Shown here: in pieces, positions 48,151 to 58,251 of the stretch
How positions within the stretch are numbered: the first letter of the stretch is position 1
How the letters are laid out: each line of letters starts with the position of its first letter
From: Dactylorhiza incarnata
Lineage: Eukaryota > Streptophyta > Magnoliopsida > Asparagales > Orchidaceae
Assembly (NCBI GenBank): GCA_033032865.1
Contig: JAWHQI010000040.1
Span: forward strand, 9,159,001 to 9,223,000
DNA length: 64,000 bases
Reading direction: 5' to 3'
Made by a program: the position numbers and the translations under genes
The notes under the pieces: generated by a model
The model's database searches: none
Seen by the model: only the letters and a program-made list of their open reading frames with translations
Told to the model about the DNA's origin: nothing

Positions 48151-48324
48151 TATGAATAAGGAAAAATATAAAATTTAAGGTTGAAATTATGTGTGTTGCA
48201 TGTGATTCATGGGCACCCGCTTCTGTTGCACGGCTTCATCATCGATCATGCAGGCCACAATGAGAAAACCTAGTGTAATGCTAGTAACTTTCATATACAC
48301 AAATCATTCAGCTCTGATGCTCAA
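48151..48324 (-). other. O: leader with decayed PBS
   Basis: GCTCTGATGCTCAA (48311-48324) is on minus TTGAGCATCAGAGC, a decayed version of TTGGTATCAGAGC. It separates the gag remnant from the LTR-like region to its right. Confidence 0.35.
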
Positions 48325-50031
48325 TAGTAAGACTCCCACTCCCAGAAACTAGGCACGGCTGAGGGAAGTATTATGCCCACAGTAACTGTCATGCAGTAGT
48401 GCTAGCATACAGGTCAACTCCTACCACATGACACTTACTTAATTATACAAAATATTTTCACATCTCAGATGCAGTATATAATTACGAACGCAAATAAAAT
48501 TGAAAGTACTAACATAAACAATCACAGAAAAGTCACATACAAGTCAGAGTAAAATGGATGTGGAAAGAAGTGCAATGACACGCCCATACAATATGCCCAT
48601 TAACTATAGATTCAATAACAAAGACTCTCATGAAATCCTCTAGAGTGATATATGTTATTGTGACATGAGATAGTGCATGATTTGTCCTCACTACAAATCT
48701 CCTACCTCTGTAGGGGTGGTGTCATTACTTCCCTACCTACTAGTGCTCAAACTACTGTGTGTGTCACTGGTACTATAACTGCTCCTAAATGGTTTCATGA
48801 GAAACAATTAGTATAAAAATACTAAGCGACTCGCATACCTTCTTCCCCATCACTAAGCTTAAACACTACAAAAAAGAAGGGGCAGCCAGCTGCATAACAA
48901 GTTAGCACAATATAATGTTAGAAAGATAGTATACTACTAAGCAATGTATAAAATTCAGTAACTTATCATATAAGAAAGCACATATTGACTTATATGATAA
49001 GGATCCAATTATAATCATAGAAGTGAATTAATTTATCTTATAAGAGTTTCTATATAAACATATAAGATAAGGATCTTCGATAAATATATGATTATGATAT
49101 GCAATGCAGTATGCCTGGTGATATATTGTTATATTCCACATACTCTATATCGACATAGACTTAACCTTATTAAGTGAGTAGTGAACCTCACAGGTCTCAT
49201 CGTCATGGCAAGATGATAAGAACAGAATGGTCATCCCCGCTTCTAGGTAAGTGACACACTACTAGCCTAGGCATATATGGACAACTCTTTCTAGTAGTAA
49301 TTTAAAGTAACCTCCGCTACCTCTGTGAATTTTCTACTAAAACAAGCTAAAGAGTGGAGTTTACAGAGGAAATAACACGAGGAAGACTACCTAGGCTATC
49401 CTACAAGACCAATCACCCTGAGCTTAAGAGTTTGCTTTCAACTCTCCGCCAGGGTGCTCTGTTTGGAAGAGTGGGGAGACCTACCACATAAACACACCAA
49501 CACACTTATCACAATTGTGAAAGTTATGCATCATCAGTAAGCTCCACGTGTAATAACTTATATTGTGATCAAGTACCTTATTGAGTAAAACTTAGTCCAT
49601 AGAGGACTTCATACCACTACACATCACCTACACTTAGTCTTCAACCAACTAATTAGGAGGCTAATCTTCGGTGTAGGGACGAATAATATAAGGAGCTACT
49701 ATTGTGATTCTCAACAAAGATAATAACCTAGCCTAACCACACAAGGGTGTTTGTAAGTATTACCACCATTATTTAGGATACTTAAATTGCCAAAGTGTAC
49801 AATGTAGTATTATCAGGTGCAGGTTTCTCTAGTTGAAAGAAATCCAAATAACAACCTAAACTGCACGCTAACGTGATAAAATCGTGAATAATCCCCTATT
49901 TGATCAAGCAATATCATTACATGCATGATTTGTAATTTTGTATTACTATTAGAAGGAGATTAAAGTCTTATATATTATATTAAGCTCTTAGACATGATGA
50001 TCAAAAAATATCAAAACCTTCCAAATGCTCC
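48325..50031 (-). repeat. O: probable gypsy LTR, decayed
   Basis: Non-coding. It is placed as the LTR by the decayed PBS on its left and by landmarks in the same order as LTR N. The right end is not defined; it is taken as the point where LTR G begins. Confidence 0.35.
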
Positions 50032-51053
50032 TGTTGGGAAAAACCCTTGTGATTTATCTAACAAATTACTTTCAAGGGATCTCATCAATTAGGATGTATT
50101 ACCCATATTGTATAGAAAGGGTAAAATGGTCATTAGATGTCCTAGGTTGTCACATTCAACTTAGAGTGTCAAGACCAGGTCAAAATGAGCACAAAATATA
50201 GTTGAGTTAAACTTGAGTCGAATAGAAGTCGACGTAACTTCAATTAGAAGTCGACGCAACTCTGATTAAAAGTCGAAATAACTCAGACTGCTTGTCGAAG
50301 TATCAAGTGAAGTCGACACAACGTCGAAATGAATTCGACGCAGAAGGAAGAGCCTGTCGAAGCCATCTTAGAAGTTGACGCAACTTGGACTTCAAGTCGA
50401 CGCAGAAGACGAAGTTCAAATCCAAGTCTTCAACTCGATGGATACGTCGATAAGAACTCGACGCAACGTTGATATCTGAGTTTGGCCAGAGCTAAGAAGG
50501 AATTCGAAGCTACTTCTATAAGAACTCAGAGGTGCGTCGATATGATGAATAGTGAAGATGACGCAACGTCGAATATTGATTGAAAAGGACGGTTTTCTGC
50601 TATCCTTTCTGATGCTTTTCCAGATGATCTACAAAGCTGAAATATATTCTCTAACGGCTCGTTTATTGCCAACAATGGAATGGAGTATTTCAGAGATACA
50701 CCAAAGACATTCTTGGAAGTTATTCAAATCAGACTTTATGGGTCGGGAACAGAAATAGAAGGAAACCTTTATTGTCCGAAGGACATTCCTTCTAAAGGAC
50801 AAAACATAAATGGAAAAAATTCAAACACTAATGGTCGGAGAATAAGTATGCCGAGGAAGAAAGACAATACAATAGGATTATTCATTTCTTCTGTCTTGGT
50901 CTTCTTCTTCCCCAAGTTCTCTAAGACAAAAATAAGAAGAATAACTATGTACAGATATACAGGTTGCTGCTTCTTCTTCTCAATCTCATAGCAGCAAGCA
51001 AATTAAGAGTACATGGATTACAAGGATCAAGAGCTTATAACCCTTGCACTCAT
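50032..51053 (+). repeat. G: B/D-family LTR in plus orientation, first part
   Basis: Begins TGTTGGGAAAAACCC and follows the B/D LTR (reverse of 37037-38683) through the GTCGAC-rich U3 (50219-50575) and the ATAACCCTTGCA segment. It is broken at CTCAT (51049-51053), the TSD of solo LTR H, and resumes at 63458. It may be a 5' LTR or a solo LTR; the internal side is outside the window. Confidence 0.85.
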
Positions 51054-51075
51054 TGTTCGAACCAAAAATGTACCA

Positions 51076-52507
51076 TGTTGGAACAACCCTTTTACTGTTT
51101 TGGGCTAGGATCACTATGTACTGATTAGGATCAGTTGACCCCATTGTATAGTTTAAGGGTCAAGTCTGTAGGCTGATAAATTAGCTAGAACTTAAGATTA
51201 AATCTAAGGTTCCCAGTGCTCAACAAATGGCTAGCAGCGTTCGACAAATGGCAAGTGGCGTTCGACGAATGTCTAACATCGTTCGACAAATTGTTCTCAG
51301 CAGACTGAAGTATTACAGCCAGTTCCAGCACTCGACATTCTCTGATCAGTGTTCGACAAATGGCTAGCAGCGCTCGACAGTTTCCAGCCAGCGTTCAACA
51401 TATTCTGGACAGCGCTCGACAGTTTTCCAGCCAGCGTTCAACATTCTTTGGATAGCGCTCGACAGATTATAGCCAGCGTTCGACAGATCATTTATTGAAG
51501 CCCAGATTTGTTATCAACTATATTCTATCTATCCTAACAGTAAAACGACGAATATAACGGATCTATTGAATATCCTTTGGACATATTCTGACAGATAAGG
51601 AAGGGTATTAAACTCAGTTAATATATTCCCTTCTTTCCTTTTTCCAAGGCAGCAATAGCCGTTGACATTTAATGAAAAGGAATCTTTTCACAGTCAAAAA
51701 TAAAAGGACCTGCCAAAATCGTTTGAGTCGACAGAATTCAAACGTCGTTCTATTACAGAATAAAAAGGATATACATATATATATAAAGAAAAGAAGAAGA
51801 AGACACGGATAGACATCTCAGAAAGTATTTTTCTTCATCTTCTTCTTCTACAAGCAGCAAACAAAAACTTCTGAGAACATCATCCTCAAGAGCATTCAAT
51901 CAAAATCTGCTGCAAATTCAGATCTTCTAAAAGAGAACCTGTTCTTCCGGATCAAACTGCTACAGGAGATCTTAGTTTTCAAGAGAAAGTTTCTTCATTT
52001 TCTGTCAAATACTTCAATCTGACAGGGGGAGCATTACAACAACATCCACTAGAGTCTTCTCTCAGCATTTTGACAGAGAAGAACACTATATACTTTTTCC
52101 TTCCCATCCTGTACAGGGTTATAACTCCCTTCAAAAGTTAACTCCCGGAGACAGGGCACCTTAGCAAAAACCTGCAGTTTGGTTAAAGCACCTTATCAAC
52201 AGCTCACCTGGTGTGAGGGCACCTTATCAACAACCTCCTAGTGGATTCCTACCAAAGGTGGTAGAAGAGTAGACGTACCTAGATTTATTGGGGAACTACT
52301 ATAGCTCCTTGTGTCTTCTGTGTTTGATTATTTTCTGTGCTTGTGCTGTTTGTTTTGTGATTTCATTTACTTAATTTTTCTGTTTATATAATTCTCACAC
52401 TGCTTACACTTATATATAATACTATTTTAATTCCGCTACAAAAACTAAGGAAAAGTTTTAATACTCTATTCACCCCTCCTCTAGAGTAACTTAAGATCTA
52501 ACCTCCA
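51076..52507 (+). repeat. F: 5' LTR
   Basis: Starts TGTTGGAACAACCC. The U3 at 51225-51490 has about a dozen GCGTTCGACAAATGG or GCGCTCGACAG words. A TATA box (TATATATATAAAG) lies at 51775-51787. The R/U5 has CTTATCAACA repeats (52185-52235) and the conserved hairpin block (52243-52307). It differs from the 3' LTR by a few substitutions, a 17-bp indel near 51934 and the C-run length. Confidence 0.93.
51775..51787 (+). promoter_or_regulatory. F: LTR TATA box
   Basis: TATATATATAAAG lies downstream of the repeat-rich U3 and about 285 bp downstream of the last TCGACA word. It is the expected site for RNA polymerase II initiation of the genomic transcript. The 3' LTR copy is at about 61915-61927. 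Confidence 0.6.
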
Positions 52508-52515
52508 CTTTCAAT

Positions 52516-52527
52516 TGGTATCAGAGG
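52516..52527 (+). other. F: primer-binding site
   Basis: TGGTATCAGAGG lies eight bases after the LTR end and is complementary to the initiator Met tRNA 3' end apart from its last base. Confidence 0.9.
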
Positions 52528-52630
52528 CAGGTTGATTCTTTACAGACTAACATCTGAATCACAAAGATCAACCAGATCTTAATTTGTCTAAGAGCTTCTT
52601 TATCTAAGAATTTTATATCATTCAAAACTC

Positions 52631-54675
52631 ATGGCACAAAACAAGGAATATTCTAGCACAAGACCTCCTATGTGCAATCTCAATAAGTTTGCACTATGGA
52701 AAGCAAGGATTAGGCTTTATATGAACTCTATTGATGAGGAGATTTTCAATGTTATTCTTACAGGACCTCTAGCACCTATAGCAACAACTAGTACTACTGC
52801 AACAACAGACAACATTGCTGTTCCACCTCCTGAGTGGACTGAGGCTCAGAAGAAGCAGAGAAATGCAGATGCAAAGGCAATGAACATTCTAGCCTTAACT
52901 ATGTCAGATGACATATTCCAGAAAGTAGTTGAGTGCACCTCAGCAAAAGAAATCTGGGAATCTCTCAACAACATGGTGGCAGGCTCAGCAGATGAAAGGA
53001 AAGATAGAAGATCTCACCTGATCTCTCAATATGAGAACTTCAAGAAGGGAGAATCAGAAAATGTTGCTGATATGTACAATAGGCTCAGCCTCATAATAAA
53101 TGAGCTGAAGTCTCTGGACAAAGTGATCTCACTCACAGAGATCAATGACAAAATTCTTATGTGCTTTCCCAGCACATATGACTCCAGAATCTGGCCAATC
53201 AAAGAAGCCAGAAGCCTAAATGAGATCACCACTGAAGCCTTGTTGGGCAAGCTCAAATCTTATGAGCAGCTCGTCAAAAGTAGGGAAGCTGAAGAATCCA
53301 CTTCATCCCCGGCACTCAAGAAGGAGAAAAGCATAGCCTTCAAGGCTGCAGAAGAAGAAGGACCAACTCCTACCAAAGAGGAGTTGATGAGCTTCATAGC
53401 CAAAAGATACTATAATATGGCTAAGAAAGATTTCAAGAAGAAGTCATCCAGAAGCTATGTCAAGCCAAGGTATGAGAAAATCACTCTAATGAAATTATAT
53501 ATTTCGGTTGCAGGAAGCCAGGACATATTGCTCCTGAATGTCCAGAGAATCAAAACAAAAAGAGCAGAAAGGAGAAAAAAAGAGAAAAGGAAGAAAGGAA
53601 AGGTTCTAGCAAATCTTCCTCCCACTCACACAAAAAGAAGGGAAGAGGATTTGTAGCAACATCCTGGAGTGAAACAGAATCTGAATCAGAATCTTCATCT
53701 GGTTCTTCTGATGAAGAAGAAACAAAAGAGAATAGCCAATGTCTACTGGCAATTTATGACTCAGACTGTGAGTCACAATATGAATCTTCATCAGGCTCCA
53801 GTGATGATGAAGAAGAAAAGAACTTCTGCATGATGGCAATCAATGCCTCAGCCAGCAAATCTGATGAAGAAAATTCAGAATCGGAAGAAGAAAATGATGC
53901 AGATCAGGTAATGTCTGGTTTTGATTTTACTTCAGATGAATTCAAGGCTGAATTCAAAGTCCTTTGCTCAGACTTACTCAACTCTGAGAAAGAAATAATC
54001 TCACTCAGATGTAAGTTAGCTGAAATGAAAAAGATGAGTGAAGAAAATGCAAATCTTAAGAAAGATTTGGCTGCCTCCAGAGAACACATTGTTCTCATTG
54101 AAGATAAACTTTCTGAGGCCAAGAAATTTGAAGAATCCCTAAATGGGAGAAGTATCAAACTGATGGACATCACAAGCACAGTCAATGCTAGACTTAGTAA
54201 TAGCAAATTGGGCTTGGGTGCCTCATCAAGTGAGCCATCTCTGATTAAGAGAAATATCCTCTCCTCACCTATAAAATTCATTTCTGCTAAAGGCAAAGAA
54301 GCTGCAAAAAGAGATAAAGATATTTCAAGCAGGTCTGTTAAGGATAAAAGAATTCAAAAGAATTCGTCGAACGGAGATCGACAAAAAGGTTCAAATTTGT
54401 CGAACGGAGCTCGACGAAGTCTGAAAATAGATTTTCAGTATAGTCATCAGATGAACAATAGTCGACCAATTTATCCAAATTTGTCGAACAGATACTATAC
54501 AGGAAATACTAGAAATCTTATTTCCAAACAAACTAAAAATCCTTTCACTGAATGGATAATACCTCCAAGGAGATATCATCCACAAGGCTATAAGGACCAG
54601 CCTGAAATGTCATTTATTTCTGAATTTTGTGGTAACACAAAAGGACCCAAGGTAGTCTGGGTCAAAAACAACTAG
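52631..54675 (+). pseudogene. F: gag, one frameshift
   Basis: ATG at 52631 starts an N-terminus rich in CNLNKFALWKARIRLYM and ILTGPL motifs. A UBN2-type domain (to about residue 230) includes MNILALTMSDDIFQKV, SAKEIWESL and QYENFKKGE. A one-base loss in an A run near 53478 moves the frame; after it come the zinc knuckle (53500-53540, first Cys codon TAT), basic and Ser/Glu-rich parts, a coiled-coil-like region (about 53930-54180) and a C-terminal PKVVWVKNN end at TAG 54673. Gag forms the particle. Sirevirus Gag coiled coils are known to bind dynein light chain 8-type proteins; whether this one does is not known. Confidence 0.9.
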
Positions 54676-54678
54676 TTT

Positions 54679-57606
54679 ATGTTTTTGTCTTTGCAGGTAC
54701 ACGGCCATCCAAGATTAAATCAAAAATGGTACTTGGACAGTGGCTGCTCAAAGCACATGACAGGAAACAAGGCCAATCTGAAAAATTACAAGGCACATCT
54801 TGGACCCAAAGTGATCTTTGGAGACTCCAACCATGGTCAAACCAAAGGCCTTGGTCAAATCAAGGTTGGAGCAGTAACATTCAAGGAAGTCACCTATGTG
54901 AAGGGTCTGAAGCACAACCTCATCAGCATAAGTCAGTTATGTGATGAAGGCTATCAGGTAACCTTTAATAAATCAGAATGCATTATCAAGTCATCTGATA
55001 ATGTCATTGTTTTATCAGGTATTAGACAGGATAATATATACTTAGTAAATTTCAATTCCTCTAAATCAGAAATTTGCCTGTTTAATGAGCTAAGCAAACC
55101 TAGTGAACTATGGCATAAAAGATTAGGGCATGTAAATCTTAGAACAATTGCCAAACTATCTAAAGATAATCTTGTTAGAGGTCTACCATCAGGATCATAT
55201 AAGAAAGAAGGTTTATGTAGGGCATGCCAGCTAGGTAAGCAAACCAAAAATAGTTTTAAATCCTTATCTAAAAGTGATTCACCTAGAATCTTATTTTTGC
55301 TACATATGGATCTTTTTGGACCTATAGCAATAAAGAGTTTAGGAGGGAAGTCTTACACTCTAGTTATTGTAGATGACTTCTCTAGATTCACTTGGGTATT
55401 CTTTTTGAGAGAAAAGTCAGATAACTTTAAAGTTCTTACAGACTTTCTTAAGAGCATACAGATTGAATACTCTACTGTAGTTGCATTGATCAGAAGTGAT
55501 CATGGCACTGAGTTTGAGTCTCTTCTTATGCAAGAATTCTGTGAGAAGGAAGGTATCAGGCATTGCTTCTCAGCTCCTAGAACTCCTCAACAGAATGGGG
55601 TAGTTGAAAGGAAAAATAGAACCCTAATTGAATCAGCAAGAACATTGCTTGCAGATGCTAATTTGCCACTATCCTTTTGGGCAGAAGCTGTTAGCACAAC
55701 AAACTATGTTCTGAATAGAAGTTTGATACACAAACTTAAAGGTAAAACTCCTTATGAATTACTTAAAGGGAAGAAACCTAAAGTTGACTATTTCAGAACT
55801 TTTGGTTGTAAATGTTTTGTTCATAACAATGACAAGAAATATCTTAGAAAATTTGAACCAAAATCTGAAGAAGGAATTTTCTTAGGATATTCAATAGTCA
55901 GCAAAGCATATAGGGTATTTAACAAATCCACTCTTAAGATAGAAGAATCCATGCATTTTTCCTTTGATGAAACTAACATGTCTTACAAGGAGAAGAACTC
56001 TTCTACCAAGAATGCTTTGCAGGTACCAGCTCTATGTGAAGAGCTTAATGAACTAAATCTACAGTCAGGAGATTCAATGCAACTATTAGCTCAAAACCTT
56101 GAAGATAGTGAAGAAGAAGATCATCCAGATCTTGTTGATTATCAGAATCAAGCAATAACAGAACATCCTCCACAGGATACAATTACTGAACAAAATCCCC
56201 AAATAAATACCACTGCAGAATTAACTCCAACTGTTGACCACATCACAGTTAGAGATCACCCAATTTCACAAGTGATTGGTGATATTTCAGCAGGTGTTCA
56301 GACAAGACATCAACTACATCAAAATCAGATGCATACTTGCTTTCTATCACAAGTTGAACCTCAAACCATAAAAGATGCAGAACAAGATCCAAATTGGATT
56401 CTTGCAATGCAAGAGGAACTCAACCAGTTTGAAAGAAACAAAGTTTGGGATTTGGTTCCAAGACCAAGAGGCCATCCAGTCATTGGCACCAAGTGGGTCT
56501 TCAGGAACAAACTTGATGATCAAGGAAATATTGTGAGAAATAAAGCAAGGCTAGTAGCTCAAGGATATTCACAGGAAGAAGGCATAGACTATGATCAAAC
56601 ATTTGCACCTGTGGCAAGACTTGAAGCTATCAGAATATTTTTAGCATTTGCTGCATACAAACAATTTAAGGTATATCAAATGGATGTAAAAAGTGCATTC
56701 CTAAATGGAGATATCAAGGAAGAAGTCTATGTGGAACAACCATCAGGTTTCATCTCTCCAACTCACTCTTCTTATGTATTCAAGCTTAATAAATCTCTCT
56801 ATGGTCTCAAACAAGCTCCCAAGGCATGGTATGAGACCTTAGCTAATTTTCTATTGGAAAACAAGTTTTGTAGAGGCTTAGTAGACAAAACCTTATTTTT
56901 CAGAATACATAAAAATCAAACACTGCTAGTTCAAATATATGTAGATGATATTATTTTTGGCTCTACTGATTCAAATTTATGCAAAAAGTTCTCTAAACTT
57001 ATGCAATCTAAATTTGAAATGAGTAGTATGGGTGAATTATCATACTTCCTTGGTCTTCAAGTGAAGCAAACCTCATCAGGAATTTTCATTTCACAATCCA
57101 AGTATGCTAAGGAATTAGTAAAAAGGTTTGGAATGTCTGATTCCTCTCCCATGAAAACACCCATGGCTTCTAATGCTGTCATTAATGCTGATGAATCAGG
57201 GAAACCTGTTGATCAGAAGGTGTTTAGAGCAATTGTTGGCTCATTACTCTATTTGACAGCTAGTAGGCCTGATATAATGTTTGCTACTTGTATTTGGGCT
57301 AGGTTTCAAGTTAACCCTAAAGAATCTCATCTATCTTTATTAAAAAGAATTTTAAGATATGTAAAGGGTTGTCCTAATCTAGGTCTCTGGTATCCAACAG
57401 CATCTGAATTTGAGTTAACTGGATTCTCAGACTCAGATTATGCTGGATGCAGAGTAGACAGAAAAAGCACATCAGGAACTTGTCAGTTTCTTGGTGATAG
57501 GCTTATGTCTTGGTTTTGTAAGAAGCAGACATCTGTGTCCACATCAACAGCTGAGGCAGAATACATTGCTACAGGCAGTTGCTGCTCACAGATACTGTGG
57601 ATATAA
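54679..57606 (+). CDS. F: Pol polyprotein (PR-INT-RT-RH), 975 codons open
   Basis: Same frame as the end of gag, separated by one TAG (54673-54675). Protease shows [11 protein letters not shown] with catalytic DSG at 54736-54744. GAG_pre-integrase and HHCC lie at about 55110-55240 ([15 protein letters not shown]). The integrase triad is intact: Asp of HMDLFGP, Asp of RSDHGTEF, Glu of [10 protein letters not shown] has [10 protein letters not shown] and [10 protein letters not shown]. RNase H has the FSDSDYAG Asp and the TAEAEYIA Glu. A TAA at 57604, one base from CAA, cuts RNase H; the same frame continues to TGA 57889 with the FCDNTSAI Asp and RTKHIEIRHH. It makes, cuts and integrates cDNA. 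The C-terminal loss probably cripples this copy. Confidence 0.95.
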   Translation: MFLSLQVHGHPRLNQKWYLDSGCSKHMTGNKANLKNYKAHLGPKVIFGDSNHGQTKGLGQIKVGAVTFKEVTYVKGLKHNLISISQLCDEGYQVTFNKSECIIKSSDNVIVLSGIRQDNIYLVNFNSSKSEICLFNELSKPSELWHKRLGHVNLRTIAKLSKDNLVRGLPSGSYKKEGLCRACQLGKQTKNSFKSLSKSDSPRILFLLHMDLFGPIAIKSLGGKSYTLVIVDDFSRFTWVFFLREKSDNFKVLTDFLKSIQIEYSTVVALIRSDHGTEFESLLMQEFCEKEGIRHCFSAPRTPQQNGVVERKNRTLIESARTLLADANLPLSFWAEAVSTTNYVLNRSLIHKLKGKTPYELLKGKKPKVDYFRTFGCKCFVHNNDKKYLRKFEPKSEEGIFLGYSIVSKAYRVFNKSTLKIEESMHFSFDETNMSYKEKNSSTKNALQVPALCEELNELNLQSGDSMQLLAQNLEDSEEEDHPDLVDYQNQAITEHPPQDTITEQNPQINTTAELTPTVDHITVRDHPISQVIGDISAGVQTRHQLHQNQMHTCFLSQVEPQTIKDAEQDPNWILAMQEELNQFERNKVWDLVPRPRGHPVIGTKWVFRNKLDDQGNIVRNKARLVAQGYSQEEGIDYDQTFAPVARLEAIRIFLAFAAYKQFKVYQMDVKSAFLNGDIKEEVYVEQPSGFISPTHSSYVFKLNKSLYGLKQAPKAWYETLANFLLENKFCRGLVDKTLFFRIHKNQTLLVQIYVDDIIFGSTDSNLCKKFSKLMQSKFEMSSMGELSYFLGLQVKQTSSGIFISQSKYAKELVKRFGMSDSSPMKTPMASNAVINADESGKPVDQKVFRAIVGSLLYLTASRPDIMFATCIWARFQVNPKESHLSLLKRILRYVKGCPNLGLWYPTASEFELTGFSDSDYAGCRVDRKSTSGTCQFLGDRLMSWFCKKQTSVSTSTAEAEYIATGSCCSQILWI

Positions 57607-57891
57607 AATCAACTTCTAGACTATGGTATCAACTTAAATCAATCAATTATATTTTGTGACAATACTAGTGCAATATCTATAGCACAAAATCCAGTTCTCC
57701 ATAGTAGGACTAAACACATAGAAATAAGGCACCACTTTATCAGAGATAATGTGGATAAAAATAAAATTTGCCTACAGTTCATCTCCACTGATTTACAAAG
57801 AGCAGATATTTTCACAAAACCCTTGGATGAAAAGAAACATATCTTCTTTATGAATCAATTGGGAATGATAGATGGAGACTCAATTTGTTGA
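57607..57891 (+). pseudogene. F: pol remainder after the TAA
   Basis: In-frame continuation of RNase H carrying the last catalytic Asp (FCDN) and the ADIFTKPLDEK end of copia Pol. It is translated only if TAA 57604 is read through. Confidence 0.85.
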
Positions 57892-58251
57892 AAATTATAT
57901 TTTCTATCTCATCCAAAATGTTTGTCGAATGAAGAACGACAAATTATTTTTTTTTATTCGTCGAACGATGGTCGACAAAAACCTTCATATTCAGAGTCAG
58001 TGAAGAAAATCTCGTTTGTCGAACGGCGGTCGACGAAAAAGATTTTTTTTAAAACTGTCCGACAAAATTTTAAAGTCGGTTCGACTTCAGATTTAATTAG
58101 GTTTTGCCGAACAACGCTCCTCGAATTCTCCTTCCTATTTTCTCGACTATATAACACTTATTTTATCTTATTCTAAGCTTTGCGCCTACAGAAATCGTCT
58201 TTCCCTCCAGTTCCCCTCTGCACTTGATCTTCAACCTTCTTTGCAGGAACA
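57892..58251 (+). promoter_or_regulatory. F: spacer between pol and ORF3 with promoter-like features
   Basis: The first 220 bp (57905-58110) contain GTCGAACG and GGTCGACAAA words in inverted pairs, like the U3 of the LTR. A TATA-like TATATAAC is at 58148-58155, followed by a C/T-rich stretch. CTTCAACCTTCTTTGCAG ends at 58246, five bases before the ORF3 ATG, and fits a 3' splice site. Either an internal promoter with a leader or splicing from an upstream donor could express ORF3; the sequence does not choose. Confidence 0.5.

Noticed and set aside
53904..54296. 130-codon antisense ORF and similar minus-strand ORFs over F gag and pol
   Set aside because: They are shadows of the plus-strand frame with no family features.
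54670..54696. A short complete intron removing the gag stop in F
   Set aside because: The nearest donor-like GTAGTC would give an intron of about 45 nt, shorter than plant introns normally are; only a distant donor would make sense.
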